In this document: one piece after another, positions 1-10,471 of the stretch
How the letters are laid out: each line of letters opens with the position of its first letter
Numbering within the stretch: position 1 is the first letter of the stretch
Made by a program: the position numbers and the translations under genes
Source: Streptomyces sp. NBC_00234
GTDB lineage: Bacteria > Actinomycetota > Actinomycetes > Streptomycetales > Streptomycetaceae
Direction: 5' to 3'
Length of the DNA: 64,000 nt
Assembly: GCF_036195325.1 (NCBI RefSeq)
Contig: NZ_CP108101.1
Location: 4,092,001-4,156,000, forward strand
The notes under the pieces: generated by a model
The model's database searches: none
Told to the model about the DNA's origin: nothing
What the model saw: only the letters and a program-made list of their open reading frames with translations

Positions 1-65
1 AGGAGATTCGAACTCCTGACATCTGCCTTGCAAAGGCAGCGCTCTACCAACTGAGCTAAGGCCCC
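1..65 (-). tRNA. tRNA-Ala (anticodon TGC), 3' end cut by window edge
   Basis: Read on the minus strand, the 5' end GGGGCCTTAGCTCAGTTGG starts at 65, followed by a D-arm, an anticodon stem with TGC, and a T-arm containing GTTCGAATC. The last eight or so acceptor and CCA bases lie before position 1. Together with the tRNA-Ile downstream of gyrA this matches the ileT-alaT pair that follows gyrA in other actinobacteria. Confidence 0.95.
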
Positions 66-236
66 GAAAAAGTGGACAGCACCGAACACGTCCGTGTCGC
101 GGCGACCGTCGCAGACCAGAGTACCGGGTGTCCCCCTGAATCCTGCAAAAGGATTGGGACTCCCGGTCGGCAACCACTCTCCGTAAGATGCTCGACGAGG
201 TTCGCAGCAGCGAAGCCGCAGCGAAGGGGAGACGCA

Positions 237-785
237 ATGGACGCAGCGCAGCAAGAGGCGACGGCGAGAGCCAGAGAGCTTCAGCGCAGTTGGTACGGAG
301 AGCCGCTGGGGGCGCTCTTCCGCCGGCTGATCGATGATCTCGGCCTCAACCAGGCCAGGCTCGCCGCGGTGCTCGGGCTGTCGGCTCCCATGCTCTCCCA
401 GCTGATGAGCGGCCAGCGCGCCAAGATCGGCAACCCCGCGGTCGTACAGCGCGTCCAGGCGCTTCAGGAACTGGCCAGCCAGGTCGCGGACGGCAGTGTC
501 AGTGCGGGAGAGGCGACCGACCGGATGGAAGAGATCAAGAAGTCCCAGGGCGGGTCGGTCCTGACCTCCACCGGCCAGACCTCGACCACGGGCGGAGCCC
601 CCACCGTCAGGCGCGTCGTACGCGAGATCCAGTCGCTTCTGCGGTCGGTCGCCGCGGCCGGAGACATCATCGATGCCGCGGACTCCCTCGCACCGACCCA
701 CCCGGAACTGGCAGAGTTCCTCAAGGTGTACGGCGCCGGGCGCACCGCGGACGCGGTGGCGCACTACGAAGGACACCAGAGCTAA
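237..785 (+). CDS. Helix-turn-helix DNA-binding protein
   Basis: A 182-residue protein with a lambda-repressor/XRE-like HTH at about residues 24-75 (LNQARLAAVLGLSAPMLSQL). The rest is a hydrophilic Gly/Ser/Thr linker and a short helical C-terminus (about 125-180). I chose the ATG at 237 because AAGGGGAGA lies just upstream and the HTH starts near the N-terminus; the frame is open back to 72, but that upstream part reads like non-coding DNA. The gene is 72 bases before a membrane-anchored Ser/Thr kinase on the same strand, so it may be co-transcribed and a candidate partner. Ligand and targets cannot be read from the sequence. Confidence 0.85.
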   Translation: MDAAQQEATARARELQRSWYGEPLGALFRRLIDDLGLNQARLAAVLGLSAPMLSQLMSGQRAKIGNPAVVQRVQALQELASQVADGSVSAGEATDRMEEIKKSQGGSVLTSTGQTSTTGGAPTVRRVVREIQSLLRSVAAAGDIIDAADSLAPTHPELAEFLKVYGAGRTADAVAHYEGHQS

Positions 786-857
786 GCACCTGGGCCGGGA
801 CGCAGCTCCCGGAATCCGGGCACGAGCCGAAACAGAACTGGGAGCGGACGCAGCGCA

Positions 858-2285
858 ATGGGTGAGGTCTTCGCTGGTCGGTACGAACTGATCGATCCGA
901 TCGGACGCGGTGGGGTCGGTGCCGTCTGGCGTGCCTGGGATCACCGCCGCCGACGCTATGTGGCGGCCAAGGTCCTTCAGCAGAGCGATGCCCATACGCT
1001 GCTGCGCTTCGTACGCGAGCAGGCACTGCGGATCGAGCATCCCCATGTGCTGGCCCCGGCCAGCTGGGCCGCCGACGACGACAAGGTCCTGTTCACCATG
1101 GATCTGGTCAGCGGCGGCTCGCTGGCCCATGTCATCGGTGACTACGGCCCGTTGCCCCCGCGCTTCGTCTGCATGCTCCTCGATCAGCTGCTGTCCGGAC
1201 TGTCGACGGTGCACGCGGAAGGCGTCGTGCACCGCGACATCAAGCCGGCCAACATCCTCATGGAGGCCACCGGGACGGGCAGGCCGCATCTGCGCCTCTC
1301 CGACTTCGGCATCTCGATGCGCAAGGGCGAGCCCCGCCTCACCGAGACCAACTACGTGGTGGGCACTCCCGGTTACTTCGCACCCGAGCAAATGATGGGC
1401 GCCGAGCCCGACTTCCCCGCCGACCTCTTCGCGGTCGGTCTCGTCGCGCTCTATCTGCTCCAGGGCAAGAAGCCCGATTCCCAGGCCCTCGTCGAGCACT
1501 TCGCCTCGTACGGCACGCCGAGCGCCCCGCAGGGAATCCCCGAACCGCTGTGGCAGGTCCTGGCCGGTTTGCTGCAACCCGACCCGCAGGCCCGCTTCCG
1601 GACGGCCACGGGCGCACGCAAGGCCCTCACCGCCGCGGCGGAGATGCTGCCCGATCCGGCCGAGGGAGAGGAGCCGGTGGAGGTCTTCGACCAGATCGGG
1701 CCGCTGCCGGCCGGATTCGGCCCCGCAGGACCCCTCACCGGCCGTCAGACGCCCGAGCAGGCTCCCCTCCAGCCCGGAACCCAGCACCACGCTGCGCAGA
1801 ACCCTCAGCAGGACGCACAGACCCCCCAGCACTCCACCCAGCAGCCCTACACACAGCAGCCGTACACCCCGCCGTCCGGGCTGCCCGCGCCGATCCCCGC
1901 ACCGGCGCCCTCGCCGATGTCGGAGACGGGCAGCTTCCACCTCGCGCCGCCTCCCCAGGCCGCGACACCACCCCACGCGGCTCAGCCGGCCACTCCTCAC
2001 CCTTCGCTCCAGGCGCATACGGGTTCCCCCTTCCCTGCTGCCACGCCGGATCTCGCCCAGGCCCCCACCGCCGCGGTGCAGCACGATCCGTCTCCTACTC
2101 GTGCTTACACCGCCCAGCGCCCGCAGGTTCCCCATCCCGGGGCCCCGGTTCCACCTGCCGCCCCGGGCCACGGCGCACCCGCCCGCCAAACGCGTCCGGG
2201 ACCGCCCCCGAAGGTGGCGATCCCGGTCCTGCTCGTTGCGCTGATCTGTTTCGCAGTGGGTATCTGGGCGCTGACCCAGACCTGA
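858..2285 (+). CDS. Membrane-tethered Ser/Thr protein kinase (PknA/PknB type)
   Basis: This 475-residue eukaryotic-type kinase has all catalytic elements: Gly-rich loop GRGGVG at 16-21, lysine in VAAK at 38, HRDIKPAN at 125-132, DFG at 149-151 and APE at 175-177, so it should be active. Residues about 270-445 form a long Pro/Gln/Ala-rich cytoplasmic linker, and about 450-475 is one C-terminal membrane segment with almost no extracellular part, hence no PASTA sensor. It should therefore respond to a cytoplasmic or membrane partner rather than to muropeptides. The SD-like GGGAGCGG precedes the ATG. Its stop is only 21 bases from the stop of the convergent secreted-protein gene. Substrates are unknown; the HTH protein and the VWA pair are the obvious neighbours to test. 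Confidence 0.92.
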   Translation: MGEVFAGRYELIDPIGRGGVGAVWRAWDHRRRRYVAAKVLQQSDAHTLLRFVREQALRIEHPHVLAPASWAADDDKVLFTMDLVSGGSLAHVIGDYGPLPPRFVCMLLDQLLSGLSTVHAEGVVHRDIKPANILMEATGTGRPHLRLSDFGISMRKGEPRLTETNYVVGTPGYFAPEQMMGAEPDFPADLFAVGLVALYLLQGKKPDSQALVEHFASYGTPSAPQGIPEPLWQVLAGLLQPDPQARFRTATGARKALTAAAEMLPDPAEGEEPVEVFDQIGPLPAGFGPAGPLTGRQTPEQAPLQPGTQHHAAQNPQQDAQTPQHSTQQPYTQQPYTPPSGLPAPIPAPAPSPMSETGSFHLAPPPQAATPPHAAQPATPHPSLQAHTGSPFPAATPDLAQAPTAAVQHDPSPTRAYTAQRPQVPHPGAPVPPAAPGHGAPARQTRPGPPPKVAIPVLLVALICFAVGIWALTQT

Positions 2286-2306
2286 TGTGCGGGCCGGCTG
2301 CCCGGA

Positions 2307-3647
2307 CTACCAGGTCCGTGTCGGCCCGCCGTACGGCGGCTGCTGCCCGCCCGCAGCCGCCGGAACAGCGGCAGGAGCCGTCCGGCGCCTGGCGAGCAGC
2401 GTCCATGCACCGAGCCCGAGCACCAGCACGGCGCCCGCGCCGATCCCGGCCGCGGCCACCAGCTTCATCGTGTCGCTCTGGGCGGCCTGCGGGGCGCTCT
2501 GCCCGCTCTTCGCCATGTCCTTGTCCTCGTCGCTGACGCCGAAGATCCCGGCCGCACCCTCGTACGGCGACGCCTTCGGGTCGTTGCGGACGTTCACCTT
2601 CAGCCTCAGCTGAATCGCCTCGTCGCCATAGGACTTCGCGACCTCCGGGCTCAGCGTCACCGACAGGTAGTACCAGCCGGCGAAGCGCATGGCGCTCACA
2701 TCGGACGCGGACGCGAACCGGTTCCGGTAGTCGACCGGGGGCAGCGGGTCCAGGGCGACGGACGCCGGCTCGCCCGAGTACGAGAGCGTCGTGTCGTCGA
2801 CATGGCCCTGGACCGGGTTGTCCAGCGACAGCGACAGCGCGTTGCCCAGGTACTCGGTCGACTTGGGGTTGTTGCTGAGCGCGGCGGTGGCGAAGATCTG
2901 CTGCCCCCAGTCCACCGGCACCCGGTAGAACCGCGTCTGACCGGGCACGATGGTGTCGTGCCACTCGCCGGTCTCCAGACCGGTGGCCTCGTAGAAGCTG
3001 CTGCCGCCGGACCGCTTCTGCCCACCGGAGGGCGGGACGGGCGAGGCCGACGACCAGTTCTCCGGCGCCTCGGTCTCCTGTGCGTCGGCGGCCTTCACCG
3101 CCGGTTCCGACGCGTACCGCAGCTCCAGGTCCCACTCGTCGGGGGACGACGTCGCGTTGCTCTTCCGCTCGATCAGTACGTTGTACTCGCCGGCTTCCCG
3201 GCAGGTGCTGTTGCCCTTCTCGATGACCCGGTGCGCGTACGCGGCGATCGGGCGGGCGAATTCACCCGAACCGAAGATCGCGTCCTCCGAGCCGCACTGC
3301 GTGTCGTCGACGTCCCTGATGCTGACCGTGATGCCGTCCCCGTAGGCGACCTTGCCGCCCGAGGGGGGCACGGCCACGGCGGAGACGTAGGCATTGGTGT
3401 CGTCGTCGAGGTTCAGCCGGTAATAGAGCTTCTGGCCCGGCTTGATCGCACTCCTGTAGACCGAACCGGACTTCAGCTCGGACGCCTCGGCGTTCGTCTC
3501 CGTACCCCGCACCGTCGCGGCCTCGGGATCGAAGGCGTACGGAGCCGGGTCGTCGGCCGCGTGCGCCTGCCCCGGCAGCGCCGCCACCGCGCACATCGCC
3601 GCGATGGACGCCAGCGTCACCCGGCCCCTGTTGCGCTGCCTCTTCAC
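2307..3647 (-). CDS. Secreted, C-terminally membrane-anchored protein; VWA-less paralogue of the upstream gene
   Basis: 446 residues from a GTG at 3647, which overlaps the stop of the VWA gene in a GTGA (3647-3644), so the two are translationally coupled; GGGGAAG is the SD. A basic N-terminus and hydrophobic stretch end in AHA at residue 30, a signal peptidase I site. About 360 residues of predicted beta-rich ectodomain follow, then a membrane helix near 395-425 and an Arg-rich cytoplasmic tail. Segments such as FYRVPVDWGQQ, LIERKS and YYLSV match the second half of the VWA protein (WYKVPAGWGQQ, VVERKS, FYIAV), so it is a paralogue of that ectodomain without the VWA module. Function unknown; a surface complex of the two is inference. 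Confidence 0.85.
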   Translation of the reverse strand: MKRQRNRGRVTLASIAAMCAVAALPGQAHAADDPAPYAFDPEAATVRGTETNAEASELKSGSVYRSAIKPGQKLYYRLNLDDDTNAYVSAVAVPPSGGKVAYGDGITVSIRDVDDTQCGSEDAIFGSGEFARPIAAYAHRVIEKGNSTCREAGEYNVLIERKSNATSSPDEWDLELRYASEPAVKAADAQETEAPENWSSASPVPPSGGQKRSGGSSFYEATGLETGEWHDTIVPGQTRFYRVPVDWGQQIFATAALSNNPKSTEYLGNALSLSLDNPVQGHVDDTTLSYSGEPASVALDPLPPVDYRNRFASASDVSAMRFAGWYYLSVTLSPEVAKSYGDEAIQLRLKVNVRNDPKASPYEGAAGIFGVSDEDKDMAKSGQSAPQAAQSDTMKLVAAAGIGAGAVLVLGLGAWTLLARRRTAPAAVPAAAGGQQPPYGGPTRTW

Positions 3648-5569
3648 GCGCTTCCCCTCGTCGTCTGCGTGGCCGCCCTGCGCCGACCGCGTACGAACGC
3701 GAGCCCCGCGATCACAGCCACCACGGCGCCCGCTCCGGCAGCGGCCGCGATGCCGGTCCATCCTGCCCCGCCCGCACCGCCGCTGTCTCCGGCCACAGCG
3801 GAATCGCCCCGATTGTCCGTCTTCCCGTCCTGCCCAGCGGTGTTCTCCCCTGCCAGGACAGGAGCTTCGTGCTGGGGGCCGGCCAGCTCGTCCCCGAGGA
3901 CCGCCACCCTCAGCACGAAGCCGATCTGCGGGTTCTCGGCGATCTCCGCGGCCTTCGCCCCCAGCGTCACCGCGATGTAGAAGTCGCCCTTGTCGTGGAC
4001 CGGCTGGACGGCCGAGCGGTACTCGTAGCGGTTGGTCCAGGCGACCGGAACCGATCCCATCCCGACCGCCGCGGGCCGGCCGTTGTACAGCGCCGTCGGA
4101 GAGAACTCGCCGCCCCCGCCCACGGGGAAGCGGGCCGGGGTGAACAGCTGCGATCCGCCGTACGAATAGGTGGAGGAAACACCTTCCACCGTCGGCTCGT
4201 TGGCGAACTCCACGTCGTAACGCACCTGCTGGCCCCAGCCGGCCGGGACCTTGTACCAGAGGGTCTGTGCGGGCAGGATCCGGTCGCGCCACACCCCCTG
4301 CCCCACTGCTTCGGCGTCGTTGAAACCGGTGCCGCCCCGCACGTCACGCGGGTCCCCGGTCGGCAGTACGGCGCTCTTGCCGCCCTCGCCGTACTCCGGC
4401 TGCGACCGGGCCGGGGTGACATCACCGGCGAGCGGCGCCTCCACCCCGTACAGCAGCTCGACCGGCCAACGCGCCGCGTCCGAGCCCTTCTTGCTCTTCC
4501 GTTCCACCACCAGCCAGTACGTGCCCGCCGCGTCGCAGCCGGCGTTGCCGTCCGCCGAACGGATACGGGAGACGGCCGAGGTCAGCGGGGTCGCCCCCTC
4601 ACGCTGGGAGAAGTGCTCGGTACTGGTCGCGCAGCTGCTGCCGGTGCCGTACACGAGGCCGGTGCTCAGGGCGTCGAAGGTGTCGACCGCCGCACCCGGC
4701 TGCGGTACGGCCGTCACCGCGAAGTCCGCCGTGGACACGGCATCGAGGCCGACGGCGTAGTACCGCTTCTCGCCCGGTCCGATCGTGTCCACGTACTGCC
4801 CCGGGCGGATCGTCGGAGCCGCGGCCCGAGTGGCGGCGCCCGTGACCCGGTCACCCTTCAACCGGTATCCGTCGGCGGAGAGTTGCGCCGCCCGCTGAAG
4901 CTGCCTGGCGAGCGCCGCGGCATCCGGAGCGTCGTAGTAGCGCCCGTTGCCCGCCCGGGCGATGCACTCCAACTGCTCACGGGCCGCGCCCTCGACCTGG
5001 AAGCCCACGGTGTCGATCCGCAGCCCGGTCCCGTCCTTGCCGAGCTGCTCGGCGACCTCACAGGGCTTCGGCGTACCGCAGTTGTCCTCTCCGTCGGAGA
5101 TCAGCAGGACGGTACGCGTGCCGATGGCACCGCCGGACGGCGACGGCAGATCCTCCGCGGCCTTCTGCAGGGACAGCCCGATGGGTGTGTCACCACGGGG
5201 CCGCACACCCGCCACGGCGCTTTTGAGGGCCGCCCTGTCGAGCTTCACGACCGGCCGTACGAGCCGGGTGTCCGTACAGCCCCGGGGCCGGTCGGCTCCG
5301 TAGACCCGCAGTCCGGTGGGATGCCCGTCGGGCAGGGCGTCGACCACCGTGCCGACGGCCGCGCGTGCGGATTCCATCCTGGTCCGGCCCGCGCCGTCGT
5401 CGTCGCCCATGGAGCCGGACGAGTCGAGCACCATGACGAGGCTGCTTCCACCGGCCCCTTCGGCGGCCGGCGCCGCCGCGGCCGGCAGCGCACCTGCCAC
5501 CAGGGCGAGGAGCGCCCCGCCGATCCATGCCCCCGCCGTTGCAGCGCGGCGGTGCTTATGTGCCGTCAC
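3644..5569 (-). CDS. Secreted VWA-domain protein with C-terminal membrane anchor
   Basis: 641 residues: signal peptide (1 to about 32, ending AAA), then a von Willebrand factor A domain (about 42-225) with an intact metal site: DSSGS at 49-53, Thr128 in GDTPIG and Asp159 in ISDGED. An ectodomain of about 350 residues follows and is shared with the downstream protein. A membrane helix lies at about 598-622 and the tail is basic. It should display a metal-dependent protein-binding domain on the outer face of the membrane. Cysteines in the VWA part (CTD, NCG, PCE, ECI) suggest disulfides. Signal peptide plus VWA resembles substrate-binding-like surface proteins, but I recognise no named family. 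Confidence 0.88.
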   Translation of the reverse strand: MTAHKHRRAATAGAWIGGALLALVAGALPAAAAPAAEGAGGSSLVMVLDSSGSMGDDDGAGRTRMESARAAVGTVVDALPDGHPTGLRVYGADRPRGCTDTRLVRPVVKLDRAALKSAVAGVRPRGDTPIGLSLQKAAEDLPSPSGGAIGTRTVLLISDGEDNCGTPKPCEVAEQLGKDGTGLRIDTVGFQVEGAAREQLECIARAGNGRYYDAPDAAALARQLQRAAQLSADGYRLKGDRVTGAATRAAAPTIRPGQYVDTIGPGEKRYYAVGLDAVSTADFAVTAVPQPGAAVDTFDALSTGLVYGTGSSCATSTEHFSQREGATPLTSAVSRIRSADGNAGCDAAGTYWLVVERKSKKGSDAARWPVELLYGVEAPLAGDVTPARSQPEYGEGGKSAVLPTGDPRDVRGGTGFNDAEAVGQGVWRDRILPAQTLWYKVPAGWGQQVRYDVEFANEPTVEGVSSTYSYGGSQLFTPARFPVGGGGEFSPTALYNGRPAAVGMGSVPVAWTNRYEYRSAVQPVHDKGDFYIAVTLGAKAAEIAENPQIGFVLRVAVLGDELAGPQHEAPVLAGENTAGQDGKTDNRGDSAVAGDSGGAGGAGWTGIAAAAGAGAVVAVIAGLAFVRGRRRAATQTTRGSA

Positions 5570-5785
5570 CCGTGCCCCCCTAGGCCGAAATCCCAGCGAC
5601 TTTGCTCTCGCAAGCTAGCGATTTGCGGAGGCGAACTCAAGGATGTCGCTGTCACGGTCCCGCAACAGCGGCAGCGGGGCACGGCCGCCCAGGAAGGCAC
5701 CACCGAGATCGGCAGGACCTGGGGCGACGCCGTTCAGAGCGCGGGAAACGCGGATCAGGCTCCGGAACGGGCCCGGACAGCACGA

Positions 5786-5812
5786 AGCCCCGGCCGCTCA
5801 GCGACCGGGGCT
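5786..5812 (-). terminator. Hairpin downstream of the DLW-39 gene
   Basis: AGCCCCGG at 5786-5793 pairs with CCGGGGCT at 5805-5812 across an 11-base loop, 20 bases after the stop of the small gene at 5832. No T-run, as is common in Streptomyces. Confidence 0.6.
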
Positions 5813-5831
5813 CGCGACGGACTGTTCCGTC

Positions 5832-5966
5832 TCACACACCCGAACCTGCGGGCACGGAGTCGGTCGCCTCCGTCCACAGATCCTGCTCGGCGCGATCCGC
5901 CTGGATCTGGCGGTACACGAGGAGCCCGCCGATGGCAGCCAGTGCGACCAGGAGAAGCTTCTTCAC
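5832..5966 (-). CDS. DLW-39 family small membrane protein
   Basis: 44 residues from a GTG at 5966, with AAGACGAGG as SD about eight bases upstream. The first 20 residues (KKLLLVALAAIGGLLVYRQ) are one membrane helix. They are followed by an amphipathic stretch containing the DLW triplet (QDLWTEATDSV) that names this short actinobacterial family, normally found next to gyrA as here. No function is known. The frame is open further upstream, but those extra residues read as non-coding and lack an SD. Confidence 0.8.
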   Translation of the reverse strand: MKKLLLVALAAIGGLLVYRQIQADRAEQDLWTEATDSVPAGSGV

Positions 5967-6238
5967 CGCGCGACCTCGTCTTTCCTTGGCGTAAGGGACT
6001 TCTGCCGCTCGACTATACACACCGGCCGATACCGATCGGTGACCTGCCTGGAACCCAACTGCCGCCCGGTCATCCACCTCGTCCGACCACCGAAACCGGC
6101 ATTTTCCGGACCGGTTGAACCATACGAGTGGTGTTCATCTGAAGATCGGCGTACGCGGGGCGTCGGTCCCCGAAATCGCGGCCCGGATCCACATCATCGG
6201 AGAGGTAAGCAAACCGGACCACCTGAAAGCGAGGGGCC

Positions 6239-6595
6239 ATGAGCACCTTCAGGGTCAAGAGCATCTGGACCGCCTTCATCACCGCCTTCTTCGCGATCCT
6301 CGCAACACTGGGGCTCGCCACCAGCCAGGCCACGGCCGCGGAGCCGACGGTCACGCCCCAGGAGCACACGAGTGCCACCGCGGCAACTCCGGCAGCCCCG
6401 GCCGTGCGATGGACCCTTCCGCGTGACAGGGCGGTCCCACCCACGATGAAGCAGCGCATCCGCGCCGAGGCCCACGGCTCCTCGCCGGCCACCCGGCATC
6501 TGTCCGCGGACACGACGGACGCCACGATCACCACTGACGGCGCTCGCACCACCCACGGCGCCCCGGCGGGCGACTCCTCGCTCCTCCCGCCCTGA
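6239..6595 (+). CDS. DUF6344-type secreted or anchored small protein
   Basis: 118 residues. A positively charged start and a hydrophobic helix at about 8-30 ending in a signal-peptide-like TAA, then a low-complexity Thr/Ala/Pro-rich tail with no cysteines or catalytic motifs. I recognise the N-terminus (FRVKSIWTAFITAFFA) and the position near gyrA as typical of a Streptomyces family annotated DUF6344. SD GAGGGG directly precedes the ATG. Function unknown. Confidence 0.75.
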   Translation: MSTFRVKSIWTAFITAFFAILATLGLATSQATAAEPTVTPQEHTSATAATPAAPAVRWTLPRDRAVPPTMKQRIRAEAHGSSPATRHLSADTTDATITTDGARTTHGAPAGDSSLLPP

Positions 6596-6618
6596 GAGCG
6601 CCTGTGACCGACACACAG

Positions 6619-6655
6619 GGCCCCAGGTCCGGTTCACACCGGGCAGGGGCCTTTT
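6619..6655 (+). terminator. Terminator of the DUF6344 gene
   Basis: GGCCCC (6619-6624) pairs with GGGGCC (6646-6651), with further internal pairing (TCCGG/CCGGG), followed by TTTT at 6652-6655. Confidence 0.75.
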
Positions 6656-6927
6656 CCGTGTGTCCACGCGCCCGTGAGGCCGTCTCCCGACGTGTGTCCC
6701 CGCCGCACCGCCCACAACCCCGGGCCACGGCAGGCAGCCGCCAGGGCCGCACCGGCGGGCACGACCGTGACCTCCGCGGCGGTCCCGCCGCCCAGGTACC
6801 CCGCTCCGATCCGTGCCTCCCCTTCAGGCCGGACAGCAGTCGCCGGGGAGGGCCGCCCGAGTCCCGCTCACGGATCTCTCCCCTCCGCGCCGGGACCGCC
6901 GGTCACCTGCTGGCGGCCGTAAACGCC
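6656..6927. other. Intergenic stretch without a recognisable gene
   Basis: Between the DUF6344 terminator and the tRNA-Ile terminator I see no coding frame with an SD and no structured RNA. It is GC-rich sequence only. Confidence 0.5.
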
Positions 6928-6961
6928 GAAGACCCCCAACCACAAGTGGTTGGGGGTCTTC
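6928..6961 (-). terminator. Strong hairpin downstream of tRNA-Ile
   Basis: A perfect 16-bp inverted repeat (GAAGACCCCCAACCAC and its complement) around a two-base centre, directly after the 3' end of the tRNA. It would end the gyrB-gyrA-DUF3566-tRNA transcript or the tRNA unit. Confidence 0.85.
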
Positions 6962-6965
6962 GTGC

Positions 6966-7042
6966 TGGTGGGGCTAACAGGATTTGAACCTGTGGCCTCA
7001 TCCTTATCAGGGATGCGCTCTAACCAACTGAGCTATAGCCCC
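6966..7042 (-). tRNA. tRNA-Ile (anticodon GAT)
   Basis: On the minus strand GGGGCTATAGCTCAGTTGG starts at 7042, the anticodon loop reads CTGATAA (GAT), the T-loop is GTTCAAATC, the acceptor end is TAGCCCC plus A, and CCA is encoded (6966-6968). It follows the gyrA operon, as in other actinobacteria. Confidence 0.97.
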
Positions 7043-7113
7043 GCCGCGCTGCTGCGCTGACTTCTGAAGATTAGCGCACGTCGGGGCCAGTCCCAAAATC
7101 GATACTCGGCGCC

Positions 7114-7794
7114 CTACTCGTCCTCGGCGAGAGTGAGCTCGACACCACCCACGAAGCCGGCCGACAAGTTGTAGATGAAGGCGCCCAGCGTCGCCAGCGC
7201 GGTGGCCAGCACCACGTCGATCACCGCGATGACCGAGGTGAAGACGAGGACACGCGGCAGCGACAGGAACGACTGCAGATCGAAGCCGTTGCTCTCGTTC
7301 GAACCGGTGGCCTCGCTGATCGTGCCGCCCACGGTGGAGAAGACGCCCATCGCGTCCATCACCATCCACAGGACCGCCGCAGCGACCACCGTGCAGATAC
7401 CCAGCGCGATGGAGAGCAGGAAGCTGACCTTCATCACCGACCAGGGATCGGCCTTGGCCACCCGCAGACGCGCCTTGCGCGTACGCGGAGTGGTCCGTGC
7501 GCCCGTCCGCGGCCGGCGCATGGCCTGTCCGCCGCCCGCGGTGCCGCCCTGCGGCGCACCGCCCTGCGTACCGCCCACAGGCGACTGGTACGCCTGGGGC
7601 GGGTGGTAGGGGCCCGCCTGCCCCTGCGCGGGCTCACGCTCACCGGGCAACGGCCCGGTCGCATAACCCTCGTACTGGGGCTGTGGCCCCCGAGTGTCCG
7701 TCACAGTGCCCCCTTGGGAGTCCGTGGCAGGGCCACGGGCACCGCTCGCTCCAGCTCCGGAAGCGGCCGAACCGGCGCCCGTGGCTCCACTCAC
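7114..7794 (-). CDS. DUF3566 membrane protein (gyrA-linked)
   Basis: 226 residues. The first 100 are a disordered Gly/Ala/Pro/Gln-rich cytoplasmic region. A basic segment (RPRTGARTTPRTRKARLRV) precedes two membrane helices at about 120-145 (SFLLSIALGICTVVAAAVLW) and 180-215. It starts three bases after gyrA stops, so it is the third gene of the gyrB-gyrA operon. The family (Rv0007 in M. tuberculosis) is restricted to actinobacteria; its role is not established, though the wall-facing topology and operon position suggest an envelope link. Confidence 0.9.
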   Translation of the reverse strand: MSGATGAGSAASGAGASGARGPATDSQGGTVTDTRGPQPQYEGYATGPLPGEREPAQGQAGPYHPPQAYQSPVGGTQGGAPQGGTAGGGQAMRRPRTGARTTPRTRKARLRVAKADPWSVMKVSFLLSIALGICTVVAAAVLWMVMDAMGVFSTVGGTISEATGSNESNGFDLQSFLSLPRVLVFTSVIAVIDVVLATALATLGAFIYNLSAGFVGGVELTLAEDE

Positions 7795-7797
7795 GCT

Positions 7798-10425
<2,628 letters not shown>

Positions 10426-10471
10426 TGCTGGTCAAAGTCCTTTCGAGCTGCGGCTTGCTTGTACGGCCGAC

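Noticed and set aside
72..236. N-terminal extension of the HTH protein
   Set aside because: Low-complexity, no SD; ATG 237 has a good SD.
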